Source of the DNA: Chloroflexota bacterium
Lineage (GTDB): Bacteria > Chloroflexota > Dehalococcoidia > Lucifugimonadales > Lucifugimonadaceae
Direction: 5' to 3'
Assembly: GCA_013204555.1 (NCBI GenBank)
Contig: JABMNO010000002.1
Location: 1-59,618 of the forward strand
Length of the DNA stretch: 59,618 bases
Of this stretch, positions 26,751 through 36,052 are shown piece by piece; position 1 is the stretch's first letter, and each line of letters begins with the position of its first letter. The notes under the pieces were generated by a model. The model was not told the origin of the DNA, did no database searches, and saw nothing but the letters and a program-made list of their open reading frames with translations. The position numbers were made by a program, and so were the translations under genes.

Positions 26751-27883
26751 GCGACCCCGGTCGGGTCAATTCCCTTTCGTATTTGTGCAGCAATCGGTTT
26801 TTTGCCATCGTGGGCGATGACCCACGCCCAATACCTGATTCTTCCGCCAATCAAATCGTACATGTAGTCCGGATCCGCCGAAGCAACTACCCGAACTGGT
26901 TTGAGAAATTCGCCACGGATTGCCTCTTCAGCTAGATCAATGGGGCTGGGAACGAAGCCGAATCGGTTTTCACGTGCTTCGTTGACTGTTCGATACGCGT
27001 CGTGACCCCACTCGCCATCTGAAACGACCCTGATCTGTTCAGTGGGGATCTCCAATATATCGACCGGGAAGGCAAGTCCTATCTCATCAAGATCCCCATC
27101 ATCCATACACGTCCCAACAGCAGCTATGTTATCTCTGAGATGTTCCCTGCTTGTTGTTCTAACTATTGGAACGGCAGACCCTCTGACCGACAGCCAATTC
27201 AGAACTACGCGGGCAACGCTGACATCATATTTTCGGGCAATTGATTCCAGCAGGTTACGTTGTTCTCGCGGCGCTGAATTAAATCGACCTTGATCTAGCG
27301 GACTATATGCCAATAGCTCTATCCCGTGGACGGTCAATAACTGTTTGAGGCCACTGTATTCCACGGTCCGTTCGAATAGGTTGTACTCCACCTGTACTGC
27401 CGCCACCGACTTCACTCCGAGCTCAGATTGCGCCTGTTCCAGTTGAAAGGATGAGACGTTGCATAGCCCAATTTGGGATACCTTTCCGTGGTCGACCAGA
27501 GTTGATAGGGCTGACATGGTTTCCTCAAGTGGGACCGAGGGATTAGGCCAGTGCATCTGGTAGAGATCTATGCGTTCCATACCGAGGCGCCTGAGGCTCC
27601 TGTCAGCTGCGGTAATAAGCTCGTCGCGTCCACAATTTTGTGGTGAGAACTTTGTCGCGATACGAGGTTTCTCGGAATATCCGACGAGGGCCGCACCTAC
27701 CAGTTTCTCAGACTCACCGTCTCCGTATTCTTCAGCCGTATCGATGAGAACAACGCCCAAATCAATAGCGGTCCGAATCAGATCTATCTTCGCATCGCGA
27801 TCAATCGGTGCATCCCAGAAAAAGTCACCGGTACCCAATCCCAGGGGTTTGTTCGGGTGAGATGAAATGGTGTGATCAGACAT
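26747..27883 (-). CDS. Aldo/keto reductase fused to a C-terminal ParB-like domain
   Basis: Residues 1-280 form an aldo/keto reductase. The catalytic set is LIDTAEEYGDGESEKLVG (Asp, Tyr), ATKFSPQ (Lys) and YQMHWPN (His), with NADPH-site residues near VPIVRTTSREHL. Residues about 290-378 are unlike AKRs. They read like a ParB/Srx N-terminal domain: LEIPTEQIRV, then IDLAEEAIRGEFLKPVRVV, YDLIGGRIRYWAWVIA and KPIAAQIRKG, parallel to the IPLDKIRP, IVVRP, ELIAGERRWRAA and IPAIV of ParB. ParB-fold domains can bind or hydrolyse nucleotides, so it may bind a nucleotide-sugar or regulate. I prefer ATG 27883; a TTG at 27898 is also open. Its stop overlaps the next gene (TTGA). Confidence 0.82.
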   Translation of the reverse strand: MSDHTISSHPNKPLGLGTGDFFWDAPIDRDAKIDLIRTAIDLGVVLIDTAEEYGDGESEKLVGAALVGYSEKPRIATKFSPQNCGRDELITAADRSLRRLGMERIDLYQMHWPNPSVPLEETMSALSTLVDHGKVSQIGLCNVSSFQLEQAQSELGVKSVAAVQVEYNLFERTVEYSGLKQLLTVHGIELLAYSPLDQGRFNSAPREQRNLLESIARKYDVSVARVVLNWLSVRGSAVPIVRTTSREHLRDNIAAVGTCMDDGDLDEIGLAFPVDILEIPTEQIRVVSDGEWGHDAYRTVNEARENRFGFVPSPIDLAEEAIRGEFLKPVRVVASADPDYMYDLIGGRIRYWAWVIAHDGKKPIAAQIRKGIDPTGVA

Positions 27884-27968
27884 GAAGCATCGCTGCAAGA
27901 CTTAATATCGCTGAGACTTGGATTGTGATGGTGGCACCCTTCGGCGAATTAGCTATGAATTGACCGGC

Positions 27969-29303
27969 TCAAGCTTCGATCGAGGCAGGTTCGTGTCCTT
28001 CGACCGACTCTGTATGCCACTTCAAAATCGGGCGAATTATTCCTTGCCACTCACCCTGATATTCCCTTTCCCCACGTCTCATGTCTTTTATTTGAAATGA
28101 AACAACTTCAGGAGCTCGAGCCATAGCATCTTTAACAAACGCCCCTACAAGAAAGACAGAGACGGAGTATGCACCTTCGTTTAATAGTCGACCGGGCACC
28201 GTACAGGTGGTTTTAAATAGACCAACGGGCTGTGGCTTTCCGTACCATGGATCGAGTCCATCCGTAGCATCCGGCGTATTTCCAGATGTGAATACGAGGT
28301 CCCCTCTTGAGTTTCGGATGTGCACAGACACTGCAACCCGAAGATTCTGTGTGTGATTTTGATAATTCACTTCGACATCAAAATTGGAGGAGTAATCAAT
28401 CTCAGGCAACAGTCTGCCACCCGCGGTAACGCGAATACTTCGTAGCTTGACCCGATCATCGCCCGGCGCTGTAGTCGGGTCGTCCCAAACTTGTTCAGGC
28501 GGAATACCCGTGTCAACGTTCAAGTAGGTGTTCATCACTTCATCAATCTGACCATCTTGTTTTACCGAGCCGTGTTCCAAGAGCACGGCGCGTTCACACA
28601 GATTTCTGACGGCAGACATGTTGTGACTGACAAATACCACGGTTCTGCCTTCTTGTGCGACTCCATCCAGGCGACCAAGACACTTTTTCTGGAATGCAGC
28701 ATCCCCAACTGCCAGAACCTCATCAATTAGCATCACTTCCGGCTCAAGGTGTGCCGCAACTGAGAATGCAAGCCTAACTTGCATACCACTTGAGTAGCGC
28801 TTTACTGGCGTGTCGATAAATTTTTCGACTTCAGCAAACGCGAGAATCTCATCAAATCGCCGACTTATGTCTGATCGCCTCATTCCAAGCACTGAGCCGT
28901 TAAGGTAAACGTTTTCGCGACCGGTCAATTCCGGGTGGAATCCGGTACCTACTTCAAGAAGACTTGATACTCTCCCTTTAATGGTTGCCGAACCGCTAGT
29001 TGGCTCAGTGATTCGCGACAGAATCTTTAGGAGAGTTGATTTGCCAGCGCCATTGCTCCCTATCAGGCCAATCACCTGCCCTGCAGGAATATCCAGGTGT
29101 ACGTCCCTGAGAGCCCAGATAATGTCCTCGGCATCGTCCGATGAGTCGGAGAATCGGGTGAGTGAGGCAAGCTTTCTGAAGTTTCGTACGGGCTGACGCA
29201 CCAGATTGGCGACGCTGCTTGCAAGTGTGTCTGCCCGCTCCTCGGCCAGACCTATCCTGTAGCGCTTTGATAGTCCCTCAACCCGGATAGCTACATCACT
29301 CAA
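27969..29303 (-). CDS. wzt: ABC transporter ATP-binding protein with Wzt-type C-terminal glycan-binding domain
   Basis: This 444-residue protein begins with an ABC ATPase: Walker A GLIGSNGAGKST (about 79-89), signature YSSGMQVRLAF (about 165), Walker B EVMLIDEVLAVGD and switch VSHNMSAV. Residues about 270-430 match the Wzt C-terminal beta-sandwich that recognises the finished polysaccharide (VKLRSIRVTAGG, YSVSVFLVG). An insertion of about 30 residues precedes the first strand pair. Wzt powers export of complete glycan chains across the inner membrane. ATG start, 6 bases after the wzm stop. The Wzt_C domain predicts that a specific non-reducing-end modification gates export, which fits the methyltransferases nearby. 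Confidence 0.94.
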   Translation of the reverse strand: MSDVAIRVEGLSKRYRIGLAEERADTLASSVANLVRQPVRNFRKLASLTRFSDSSDDAEDIIWALRDVHLDIPAGQVIGLIGSNGAGKSTLLKILSRITEPTSGSATIKGRVSSLLEVGTGFHPELTGRENVYLNGSVLGMRRSDISRRFDEILAFAEVEKFIDTPVKRYSSGMQVRLAFSVAAHLEPEVMLIDEVLAVGDAAFQKKCLGRLDGVAQEGRTVVFVSHNMSAVRNLCERAVLLEHGSVKQDGQIDEVMNTYLNVDTGIPPEQVWDDPTTAPGDDRVKLRSIRVTAGGRLLPEIDYSSNFDVEVNYQNHTQNLRVAVSVHIRNSRGDLVFTSGNTPDATDGLDPWYGKPQPVGLFKTTCTVPGRLLNEGAYSVSVFLVGAFVKDAMARAPEVVSFQIKDMRRGEREYQGEWQGIIRPILKWHTESVEGHEPASIEA

Positions 29304-29309
29304 TTTTGC

Positions 29310-30170
29310 TTACACCACATCCGCGAATATCCGCTCTGTTCTTTTGAAGTACATGGCACCGGTCACGATCAATACCAGCGCAACTCCAGATCCAATTAGA
29401 AGCAGATCAAATTGCGGTTCAGTTGCTCCCAGCAAACCAGAGCGGAATCCATCAATCACTGCGCTCATTGGGTTGAGAGCGTAGTAGGGTCGAAACTTGT
29501 CTGGCACAACCGAGACCGGATACACCACCGGACTCAAATACATTAGTAGTTGGATGCCCAGCGGAATTCCATAACTCACGTCCCTAAACTGGACCGAAAG
29601 TGCAGTTAGCCACATTCCCAATCCAGCAACCGTGGCTAGCATTATGAGGACGTATACCGGCAGCATGACAGCCCATATTGATGGGGCTATCCCGTACCAG
29701 ATCATTAAGACTGCAACGAGGATCAGGGCGATAAGAAAGTCGACCAACTTTGCCAGGATACTGGTGAGTGGGATTATTAATCTTGGGAAATAGACTTTAC
29801 TCAGAAGATTCTTATTGCTCGTGAGACTTCCCGTGCTGGCTCCGAGAGCCCCTGAGAAGTAGGTCCACGGTACCAACGCCGTATAGCTGAACACCACGTA
29901 CGGTAGGCCATCAGACCCAACTCCCACCAATCTGCCAAAGATGACGGAGAACACAATCATCATGAAAATTGGCTGAGCCACCGCCCAACCAATTCCAAGC
30001 ACTGATTGGGCGTACCGTGTTTTTACGTCTCGATATACCAGAAAATAAAAGAGGTCCCGGTACTCCCAGATTTCTCTAAAATCGACCACCCGCCAACCGG
30101 TAGTATGCTCGATGCGTTGAATGCTGATTGAGCCGGTATCTTCATTCTGTTGGTCTGTAATCTGTGCCAT
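29310..30170 (-). CDS. wzm: ABC-2 type polysaccharide export permease
   Basis: This protein is about 286 residues with six predicted membrane segments. The family motifs are FREIWEYRDLFYFLVYRDVKTRYAQSVLG, IGWAVAQPIFMMIVFSVIFG, and YLSPVVYPVSVVPDKFR with NPMSAVIDGFR. It partners Wzt to export lipid-linked glycan. I choose ATG 30170 (MAQITDQQ) as start; the frame extends to 30248, but the extra 26 residues are uncharacteristic. It is the first gene of the leftward operon; the 214-base divergent gap to 30385 should hold its promoter, though no clear consensus is seen. Confidence 0.92.
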   Translation of the reverse strand: MAQITDQQNEDTGSISIQRIEHTTGWRVVDFREIWEYRDLFYFLVYRDVKTRYAQSVLGIGWAVAQPIFMMIVFSVIFGRLVGVGSDGLPYVVFSYTALVPWTYFSGALGASTGSLTSNKNLLSKVYFPRLIIPLTSILAKLVDFLIALILVAVLMIWYGIAPSIWAVMLPVYVLIMLATVAGLGMWLTALSVQFRDVSYGIPLGIQLLMYLSPVVYPVSVVPDKFRPYYALNPMSAVIDGFRSGLLGATEPQFDLLLIGSGVALVLIVTGAMYFKRTERIFADVV

Positions 30171-30384
30171 TACAATGATGTTCTCACACCACGGGCCAAC
30201 TTCGCTCGCCGATTGGAACAGATATAACAACCGGTTTCCGCGCGGCACATCTGTTGTCTGATCATGCTTCGCGCGATTGAGTTTCAGAAATATAGCGAGC
30301 TCGTGAGATAGTAACCAGGACGCTCAGGCAGGTCGCTGGCCCGTGGGTGCTCCACCTCAGTCTAGAAAATGAAAATCGAGAAAT

Positions 30385-31800
30385 TTGAAGCTACTTTTCG
30401 CACTTCGTTCATCGGCGTTCTTTCCGTATCATGAATCCACCGTGCGGTGGCTCTGTGAGAACGGACACTCTGTTCACGTCGCGCTTGATCCGTTGTGGTC
30501 AAAGAATGCAGATGAAGCCGCCATCAGACGGGCCGCCAACGAGGTTCCAAATCTGACGTTCGGCGCGATGCCAACCAGACCTGGACGAAGGAAATTTCTA
30601 AAACAGTTTCTTCGTGAACTACTTGGAATACATAGCTATCTCATCAGAGATGACCAGGACAGTTTCTACCTGAGACGCCAAGAGCGATACACCTTTTCAA
30701 AATTCCCCAAACGTATTTCTCACTACGTTCGGAAAACCGGAATCCATAGACTGGTGCTGCGACTGCCATTGGTTGCCCAATCATTGAGATTGTCGGAGCG
30801 TTGGATAACGGCAGATAGTAACGTCCTATCGCAGATTGAAACGATGAGCGCAGACGTGGTCGTCGCCACGCCCTGTGACATGCGTTATGGCGATGATATT
30901 GAATACATCAAAGCCGCTCAACGGATTGGCCTCCCAGCGGTCATCCCTGTCCTGAGTTGGGATAACCTCACAACCAAGGGCGTCATAGCCGTTCCGCCCG
31001 ATATGTTGATTGCCTGGAACGATGGCCACGCCAGAGAGGCGACAACTCACCACAGAATCCCACAGGAATCTATATTGATTGGCGGTTCTCCGTTTTTTGA
31101 TAAGTGGTTTGATGATTCAAGTGGCGTCAACTCAAGGGCAGAATTCTGTGAGTCCGTCGGGCTTGACCCGGATCGACCGTATGTCCTTTATTTAGGTTCA
31201 TCAGTAAACATATCCGGTGATGAGCGGTGGCTTATAGATGAACTTTCAAACGTGTTCGCTTCAGATGACCAGCTATCGGAAATTCAGATACTGGCCCGTC
31301 CACATGGAGCAAACATGGCTGGTTGGGAGCAACTTAATAATGGCTCAAATCTCGTCTATTGGCATCGCGATCGTTCTCTTCCAGACACGCCTGAGGGATT
31401 CCTAGAGTTCAGGTCCGCAATGGAACATTCCATCTGCACGCTGGGCGTAAATACAACTGCGCTGGTTGATGCGATCATTTACGGGAAACCAACCGTTGGG
31501 CTGGGAATTGGGCGTTACTCAGAGTCAAACGCCACCAACGCTGTCCACTATCATCACCTGGTGGATTCAGAAGCTCTTGTTCATGCAATCAGCACCGGAC
31601 GAGTTGCAGAAATCGTGAAGCGAATTCAAGCTGGTTTTGATGATTCTGCCAACGCAAGAGCAAAGTTTGTGAACGAATGGGTTCGTCCGAACGGGTTAGG
31701 TTTTCCAGCGGGAGCCGTCGCGGGAATGGCAATGGAGATGCTCGCGGAGGGATCATCAGTGAGTTCCATCAAGACAGCAATAATGTCGATGAATAAGTGA
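30385..31800 (+). CDS. GT-B-like putative glycosyltransferase (paralogue 1)
   Basis: This 471-residue cytoplasmic protein is not in a family I can name with certainty, but it looks like a GT-B glycosyltransferase. It has a Rossmann-like start MKLLFALRSSAFFPYHEST, a central PVLSWDNLTTKGVIAVPPD motif, IGGSPFFDKWF, a second-domain start YVLYLGSSVNISGDE, ILARPHGANM, and LGVNTTALVDAIIYGKPTVGL, which resembles the nucleotide-binding end of CDP-glycerol transferases and related GT-B enzymes. It is a clear paralogue of 38655-40058, and each copy is followed by a paralogous sugar O-methyltransferase. TTG start at 30385. Confidence 0.75.
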   Translation: MKLLFALRSSAFFPYHESTVRWLCENGHSVHVALDPLWSKNADEAAIRRAANEVPNLTFGAMPTRPGRRKFLKQFLRELLGIHSYLIRDDQDSFYLRRQERYTFSKFPKRISHYVRKTGIHRLVLRLPLVAQSLRLSERWITADSNVLSQIETMSADVVVATPCDMRYGDDIEYIKAAQRIGLPAVIPVLSWDNLTTKGVIAVPPDMLIAWNDGHAREATTHHRIPQESILIGGSPFFDKWFDDSSGVNSRAEFCESVGLDPDRPYVLYLGSSVNISGDERWLIDELSNVFASDDQLSEIQILARPHGANMAGWEQLNNGSNLVYWHRDRSLPDTPEGFLEFRSAMEHSICTLGVNTTALVDAIIYGKPTVGLGIGRYSESNATNAVHYHHLVDSEALVHAISTGRVAEIVKRIQAGFDDSANARAKFVNEWVRPNGLGFPAGAVAGMAMEMLAEGSSVSSIKTAIMSMNK

Positions 31801-31815
31801 CCAAGGATCAGTAGA

Positions 31816-32955
31816 TTGCCCCAACTTGAACAATTTCGTGAGCGAGTGGAATCTGCAAGTAAATCGCATCAGTACTCATCCTATTTGCATGTCAAGCAAG
31901 CCGTGTTTGACATGCTTGACCGAATGAGCCAAGAAGGTGACGCGCCCAGCGACTACTGGTCCGCCGAGGTCAAAGGAATTGAGTATCTGCTTGATGCATC
32001 ACCGCTCTTGGTCCAGACCCTGCGCTCACACTGCTATCACCTCACCGGAATCCAGGATTACGACTATCGTGGGCACCACTCACTTCGCATGCCACATTTC
32101 CAATCCAAGTATGAAGCGCTGGCGGCACTGGATTCCTGGGGACTTTTTGTACCCGAAGATCCTAGATTAGGTGGTTTTGGTCATGAGCTTGATGCCGGTC
32201 TTACCAACGTCGATACGCTCAAATTCTATGAGGTTCTAATTGGGCTGAAGATGGCGGGGATGATTCCCTCACCAAAAGAGTCAGAATCCAGCCCGGAGCG
32301 CGTATTAGAAATTGGTGGTGGCTGGGGCGGATTCGCATACCAGTACAAGACTTTGTTTCCAAAAACCAAGTACGTGATTATTGATCTACCGCAGACATTG
32401 TTGTTTTCGGGTACCTACCTGTTGTCGCTGTTCCCTGAGGCTTCATCTCAATTCATTTCGAGCGGGGAGGAACTTGCCAATGCTGCCAGTCAGGATCTTC
32501 CAGATTTCACGTTCATCCCTCACTACCTCACTGAGGAACTTGGGCAGCTTAATATTGATCTGGCAATAAATATGGTTTCGTTCCAGGAGATGACCACCGA
32601 ACAGGTCTCCGGATATGCCCGTGTTCTACGTGATGGGCGGTGTGCCAATCTGTACAGCCTCAACCGAGAGCGTTCTCGCTACAACGATCAACTTACAGGT
32701 GTGATCAACGTACTGAGTCAACACTACCGCATGGATTATCAAGATCTATTGCCGATTCAATATACCGAGCTTGTGATACCCAGGAAAGTATTTGGTCCGT
32801 TGGAGTTGCTTCGCAACCTGGCAATTGGAAATCGACGACGTGCAATAGGGCAGTTGCGGAGTCCTTTACTAAACCTTATGAATGGTCAATTGCCCCGGAA
32901 AAAAGCCCCAATATCGATCCATGCCTACCGGCATGCTTTCGGAAGGTTATCTTGA
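31816..32955 (+). CDS. Putative sugar O-methyltransferase (paralogue 1)
   Basis: This 379-residue protein fits the putative sugar O-methyltransferase family found in O-antigen loci. The N-terminal half has APSDYWSAEVKGIEYLLDAS and FVPEDPRLGGFGHELD. The SAM-binding motif is VLEIGGGWGGFAYQYKTLFP, followed by YVIIDLPQTLLFSGTYL and a late SFQEMTTEQVSGY. It is a close paralogue of 40208-41362 and, like that copy, directly follows a GT-B-like gene (15-base gap). TTG start at 31816. It probably methylates the sugar added by its partner. The C-terminal 60 residues are the most divergent part between the two copies. Confidence 0.8.
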   Translation: MPQLEQFRERVESASKSHQYSSYLHVKQAVFDMLDRMSQEGDAPSDYWSAEVKGIEYLLDASPLLVQTLRSHCYHLTGIQDYDYRGHHSLRMPHFQSKYEALAALDSWGLFVPEDPRLGGFGHELDAGLTNVDTLKFYEVLIGLKMAGMIPSPKESESSPERVLEIGGGWGGFAYQYKTLFPKTKYVIIDLPQTLLFSGTYLLSLFPEASSQFISSGEELANAASQDLPDFTFIPHYLTEELGQLNIDLAINMVSFQEMTTEQVSGYARVLRDGRCANLYSLNRERSRYNDQLTGVINVLSQHYRMDYQDLLPIQYTELVIPRKVFGPLELLRNLAIGNRRRAIGQLRSPLLNLMNGQLPRKKAPISIHAYRHAFGRLS

Positions 32956-33073
32956 GATTACCTGACACATTATTTAGGAGCGGATTGCGGATAATTTGTA
33001 ACGCCAATATTTGGTGTCAAATCAGAATCTGTCCCCATACAAGTCCGATGCCGGTAACTCTCACTATGGGCAG

Positions 33074-34009
33074 TTGAACGTGACAACAGCAACAGTAATC
33101 GGTGCGAGCGGCATGGTCGGAATCAACCTCTTGCAGTCTTTTTCCTCAACAGGGTTCGCCGTCACTGCTGTGAGTCGACAGAATAGCGGTTCCAGGCATG
33201 CGCGGGTCCGTTCACTCGCACGTCACGTTGTTGGTGATATCAGCAATCCTGATTTCGTTCTAGAAATGATGCGTGACCAGCCTGATGTAATTATCAGCCT
33301 GGCCGCGGCGCGCTACTATCCACCCCCGGATGAGCCTGCAGAGCAGATCGACGTCACGGTTAGCGGAACAGTCAACCTGCTTAGAGCCATCCGAGATCAC
33401 TCGCCTGAAACTCGTCTTCTTTTTGCTGGTTCAGGTTCAGTTTATGGTTCATCCCACGGGTCGTTGGAGTCTGATCCGCTGGTGGCCAACTCGCTTTTCG
33501 CTGCGGCCAAGTCAACAGCGGTCCACTCACTGCGCGCTTACCGTGAGCAATTTGGGGTGCGGGCGACAGAACTGAGGTTGTTTACTCCATATGGACCATG
33601 GGAACATTCAAGAAGACTGATTCCTTCCGTGATCATCTCCGCTATGAGGGGAATAGCGCCGGCATTACGATCCGGACTCCCAACGAGGGACTTTGTATAC
33701 GTTGCTGATGTGGCGAATGCGTTTGTGCTCGCGTCTAATCCAGATCTGAATTTGCCGGCTTGTCTCAACATATGCAGCGGAACATCACTCTCAGTTGCTG
33801 AGGCCGCCCAAAAAATCCTCGCAGTGCTGGATTCTCCTCTCCAGGTCAACGTTGGCGAGGTGGCGAACCGTGAGAATGAGATCGACCAGATGGGGGGGAG
33901 CAATCATCTGGCCCTCAACGAGCTTGGTTGGTCTCCCAATACGACCTTTGAGCAGGGAGTAACAGGGACGAAAACATGGCTCGAAGAAAACCCGGAGTGG
34001 TGGAACTGA
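33074..34009 (+). CDS. NAD-dependent SDR with Tyr-to-Phe change in the active site
   Basis: This 311-residue extended SDR starts at TTG 33074 (NVTTATVIGASGMVGINLL); the open frame runs back to 33011, but those 21 residues lack the fold. It has SLAAARYYPPPDEP, AGSGSVYGSS, LRLFTPYGPWEH and LPTRDFVYVADVA. At the catalytic YxxxK position it reads FAAAK (Phe142 to Lys146), so the proton-donating tyrosine is replaced by phenylalanine. In the RfbF/RfbG neighbourhood it would be expected to act on a CDP-4-keto sugar, as a 4-reductase or epimerase, if active at all. Confidence 0.8.
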   Translation: MNVTTATVIGASGMVGINLLQSFSSTGFAVTAVSRQNSGSRHARVRSLARHVVGDISNPDFVLEMMRDQPDVIISLAAARYYPPPDEPAEQIDVTVSGTVNLLRAIRDHSPETRLLFAGSGSVYGSSHGSLESDPLVANSLFAAAKSTAVHSLRAYREQFGVRATELRLFTPYGPWEHSRRLIPSVIISAMRGIAPALRSGLPTRDFVYVADVANAFVLASNPDLNLPACLNICSGTSLSVAEAAQKILAVLDSPLQVNVGEVANRENEIDQMGGSNHLALNELGWSPNTTFEQGVTGTKTWLEENPEWWN

Positions 34010-34191
34010 CCCAGGCAGAGTTTCCCGCAACGCCAGATTGAAATAATCTTTGTCCAGTGCGATCATCAACCTGATGTGTGGACATCACAGAGCAGAGCAA
34101 GTGACAGCAGGAATAGCCGAAACCGTCACCGGATGATTACCTTCATTCGCAATCGAGGTTCATACAACATGAAAGTGGAAGGCCCAAAGTT

Positions 34192-34959
34192 TTGCGAGTA
34201 GCCATTCTGGCAGGAGGGTTTGGAACCCGACTCGCCGAACACACAGATCAGATTCCCAAGCCAATGGTCCCTGTAGGCGGTCACCCAATCTTGTGGCACA
34301 TCATGAAGAGCTATTCAGCGCACGGTCATGATGACTTCGCCATTGCCCTTGGATATCTCGGCAACGTAATCAAAGAATATTTCGTCAACTATCATTACAG
34401 CGCTCGTGACATCTCTGTTAATACAGGCACGGGAAAGGTAGAAATTTTCGATGGCCCCGGAGAGAATTGGCGAATAGATCTTCTTGATACCGGCCTGCAT
34501 ACTCAAACCAAAAGCAGGGTTGCCCAGATCGCCCGGCATATTGGCGATGAACCGTTCATGCTCACCTATGGTGATGGCGTCTCAGACATTGATATCAACG
34601 CTCTTCTGGAATTCCACAGATCACACGGGAAGATTGCAACCATGAGCGTTGTGCGCCCGACCAGCAGGTTTGGCGCAGTTGAGATCAATGGCGATCGTGT
34701 GGCCAAGTTTGAAGAGAAGCCTCAGTTGGCAGATGGCTGGATTAACGGCGGTTTTTTTGTGCTAGAGCCGGGGGTCAAAGATTACGTTTCAGGGCCTGAT
34801 GCAATGTGGGAACAGGATCCTCTTGAAAAACTCGCGGCAGATGGGCAACTGATGGCCTATCGTCATGAGGGATTCTGGCAAAGCATGGATTCCCTCCGCG
34901 AGGTAAGGGTTTTGGAATCACTGTGGGAGTCAGGGAAACCGCCATGGAGGGTATGGTAA
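34192..34959 (+). CDS. rfbF: Glucose-1-phosphate cytidylyltransferase
   Basis: This 255-residue protein matches RfbF along its whole length. The nucleotide-binding start is VAILAGGFGTRLAEHTDQIPKPMVPVGG, then HPILWHIMKSYS, FMLTYGDGVSDIDI, WINGGFFVLEPGV, and HEGFWQSMDSLREV. It makes CDP-glucose from CTP and glucose 1-phosphate, opening the CDP-hexose branch (CDP-glucose 4,6-dehydratase at 35060-36052). TTG start immediately at the conserved N terminus. Unusually, the dehydratase gene is convergent to it rather than in the same operon. It is not a candidate for the missing heptose guanylyltransferase, because its motifs are RfbF-specific. Confidence 0.94.
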   Translation: MRVAILAGGFGTRLAEHTDQIPKPMVPVGGHPILWHIMKSYSAHGHDDFAIALGYLGNVIKEYFVNYHYSARDISVNTGTGKVEIFDGPGENWRIDLLDTGLHTQTKSRVAQIARHIGDEPFMLTYGDGVSDIDINALLEFHRSHGKIATMSVVRPTSRFGAVEINGDRVAKFEEKPQLADGWINGGFFVLEPGVKDYVSGPDAMWEQDPLEKLAADGQLMAYRHEGFWQSMDSLREVRVLESLWESGKPPWRVW

Positions 34960-34978
34960 AAGTAGGAAGAGGCTACTT
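34960..34978. terminator. Small hairpin between convergent rfbF and rfbG-like genes
   Basis: AAGTAG (34960-34965) and CTACTT (34973-34978) form a 6-base inverted repeat with a 7-base loop right after the rfbF stop. There is no T-run on either strand, so terminator activity is only a possibility. Confidence 0.3.
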
Positions 34979-35059
34979 GAATCAGCCCCCAAACTTCAGC
35001 CTAATTCACTACTGAAACATTCCCTGTACCAGCTACCTTCCAATCCGGTCCGCTGAGGA

Positions 35060-36052
35060 TCAGATCGATTTCTCTTCTTCGAAATATGCCGCGTACCAAT
35101 CCACGGTACGACGCAGCGACTCCTCGATCGAATACTCTGGCGACCATCCCAAACGGGTTCGTGCCTTCTCCGCCGAGAGCGCCTGATTGACGATTTCTCC
35201 CCGTGCAGAGCCTTCAATGATCGGTTCAAGATCACTTCCAACTGCGTCGGTGATGTGGCTGACCATTTCCACCACTGACATAGGGATCTCGTTAGAAAAG
35301 TTGAATGCCTCCCCTGCGAGAGACGAATCCTCGCTCAATTTTTCGCACAACAACATATATGTGGCGGCGCCATCTTCTGAGTAGAAGTAGTCGCGCAAAT
35401 ATGTCCCGTCGGAGCGAATGACGGGCTGTGATCCTCTGATCAGGCTCCGGATTGTGCCGGGGACGATTCGATTCCAGTTCAGATCCCCACCACCGAAAAA
35501 ATTCCCGCAGCGGGTTACTATAACTGGCAACTCATACATGGCCGCGTAACACCTGGCAATCATGTCACCGGCAGCCTTGCTGACGTCATATGGGAATAGC
35601 GGCTGGAGCGGAGTAGTTTCCGTGTACGGCAACTCATCACTCTCCCCGTAGGCTTTATCAGACGAAGCCACAACGACCTGATGAACCGTCGGGCTTCGCT
35701 TACAGGCTTCAAGTAGTGACCAGGTGCCTTTGATATTTGTTTCAAAGGTGGAAATAGGGTTACGACCAGCCGTACCCACCGTGGTTTGAGCCGCCAGGTG
35801 AATTACTGAGTCGATTTCATACTCTCCGATGGCTCGCTCCAGCAGTGCCTGGTCCGTGACATCTCCTCTAACCACTTTCGTGTGGTTTATGGTCTGTGAG
35901 CGCACAACTTCCGATTGCGGAACCGAATCTCTCACGATCAACACCACATCTGCTCCATGCTCAACTAATCGACGCGTGAGCCAAGATCCCACTAAGCCAG
36001 TCGCGCCCGTAACTAGCGTTGGTCGGTCAAGCCAGAAATTATCGCTTGTCAA
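35060..36052 (-). CDS. rfbG: CDP-glucose 4,6-dehydratase-like SDR
   Basis: This 330-residue extended SDR has the NAD motif [34 protein letters not shown], the catalytic [11 protein letters not shown] and [17 protein letters not shown] (Tyr-Lys), and [19 protein letters not shown]. The SSDKAYG and [13 protein letters not shown] patterns are typical of RfbG-type CDP-glucose 4,6-dehydratases. With RfbF it would make CDP-4-keto-6-deoxyglucose, the substrate for the C-methyltransferase and RmlC-like enzymes downstream. ATG at 36052. It is the only - strand gene in this region, facing rfbF and divergent from the epimerase gene at 36446. Confidence 0.85.
   Translation of the reverse strand: MTSDNFWLDRPTLVTGATGLVGSWLTRRLVEHGADVVLIVRDSVPQSEVVRSQTINHTKVVRGDVTDQALLERAIGEYEIDSVIHLAAQTTVGTAGRNPISTFETNIKGTWSLLEACKRSPTVHQVVVASSDKAYGESDELPYTETTPLQPLFPYDVSKAAGDMIARCYAAMYELPVIVTRCGNFFGGGDLNWNRIVPGTIRSLIRGSQPVIRSDGTYLRDYFYSEDGAATYMLLCEKLSEDSSLAGEAFNFSNEIPMSVVEMVSHITDAVGSDLEPIIEGSARGEIVNQALSAEKARTRLGWSPEYSIEESLRRTVDWYAAYFEEEKSI

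Noticed and set aside
34192..34959. RfbF as the missing heptose guanylyltransferase
   Set aside because: Its YGDGVSDIDI, WINGGFFVLEPGV and HEGFW motifs are specific to glucose-1-phosphate cytidylyltransferases.
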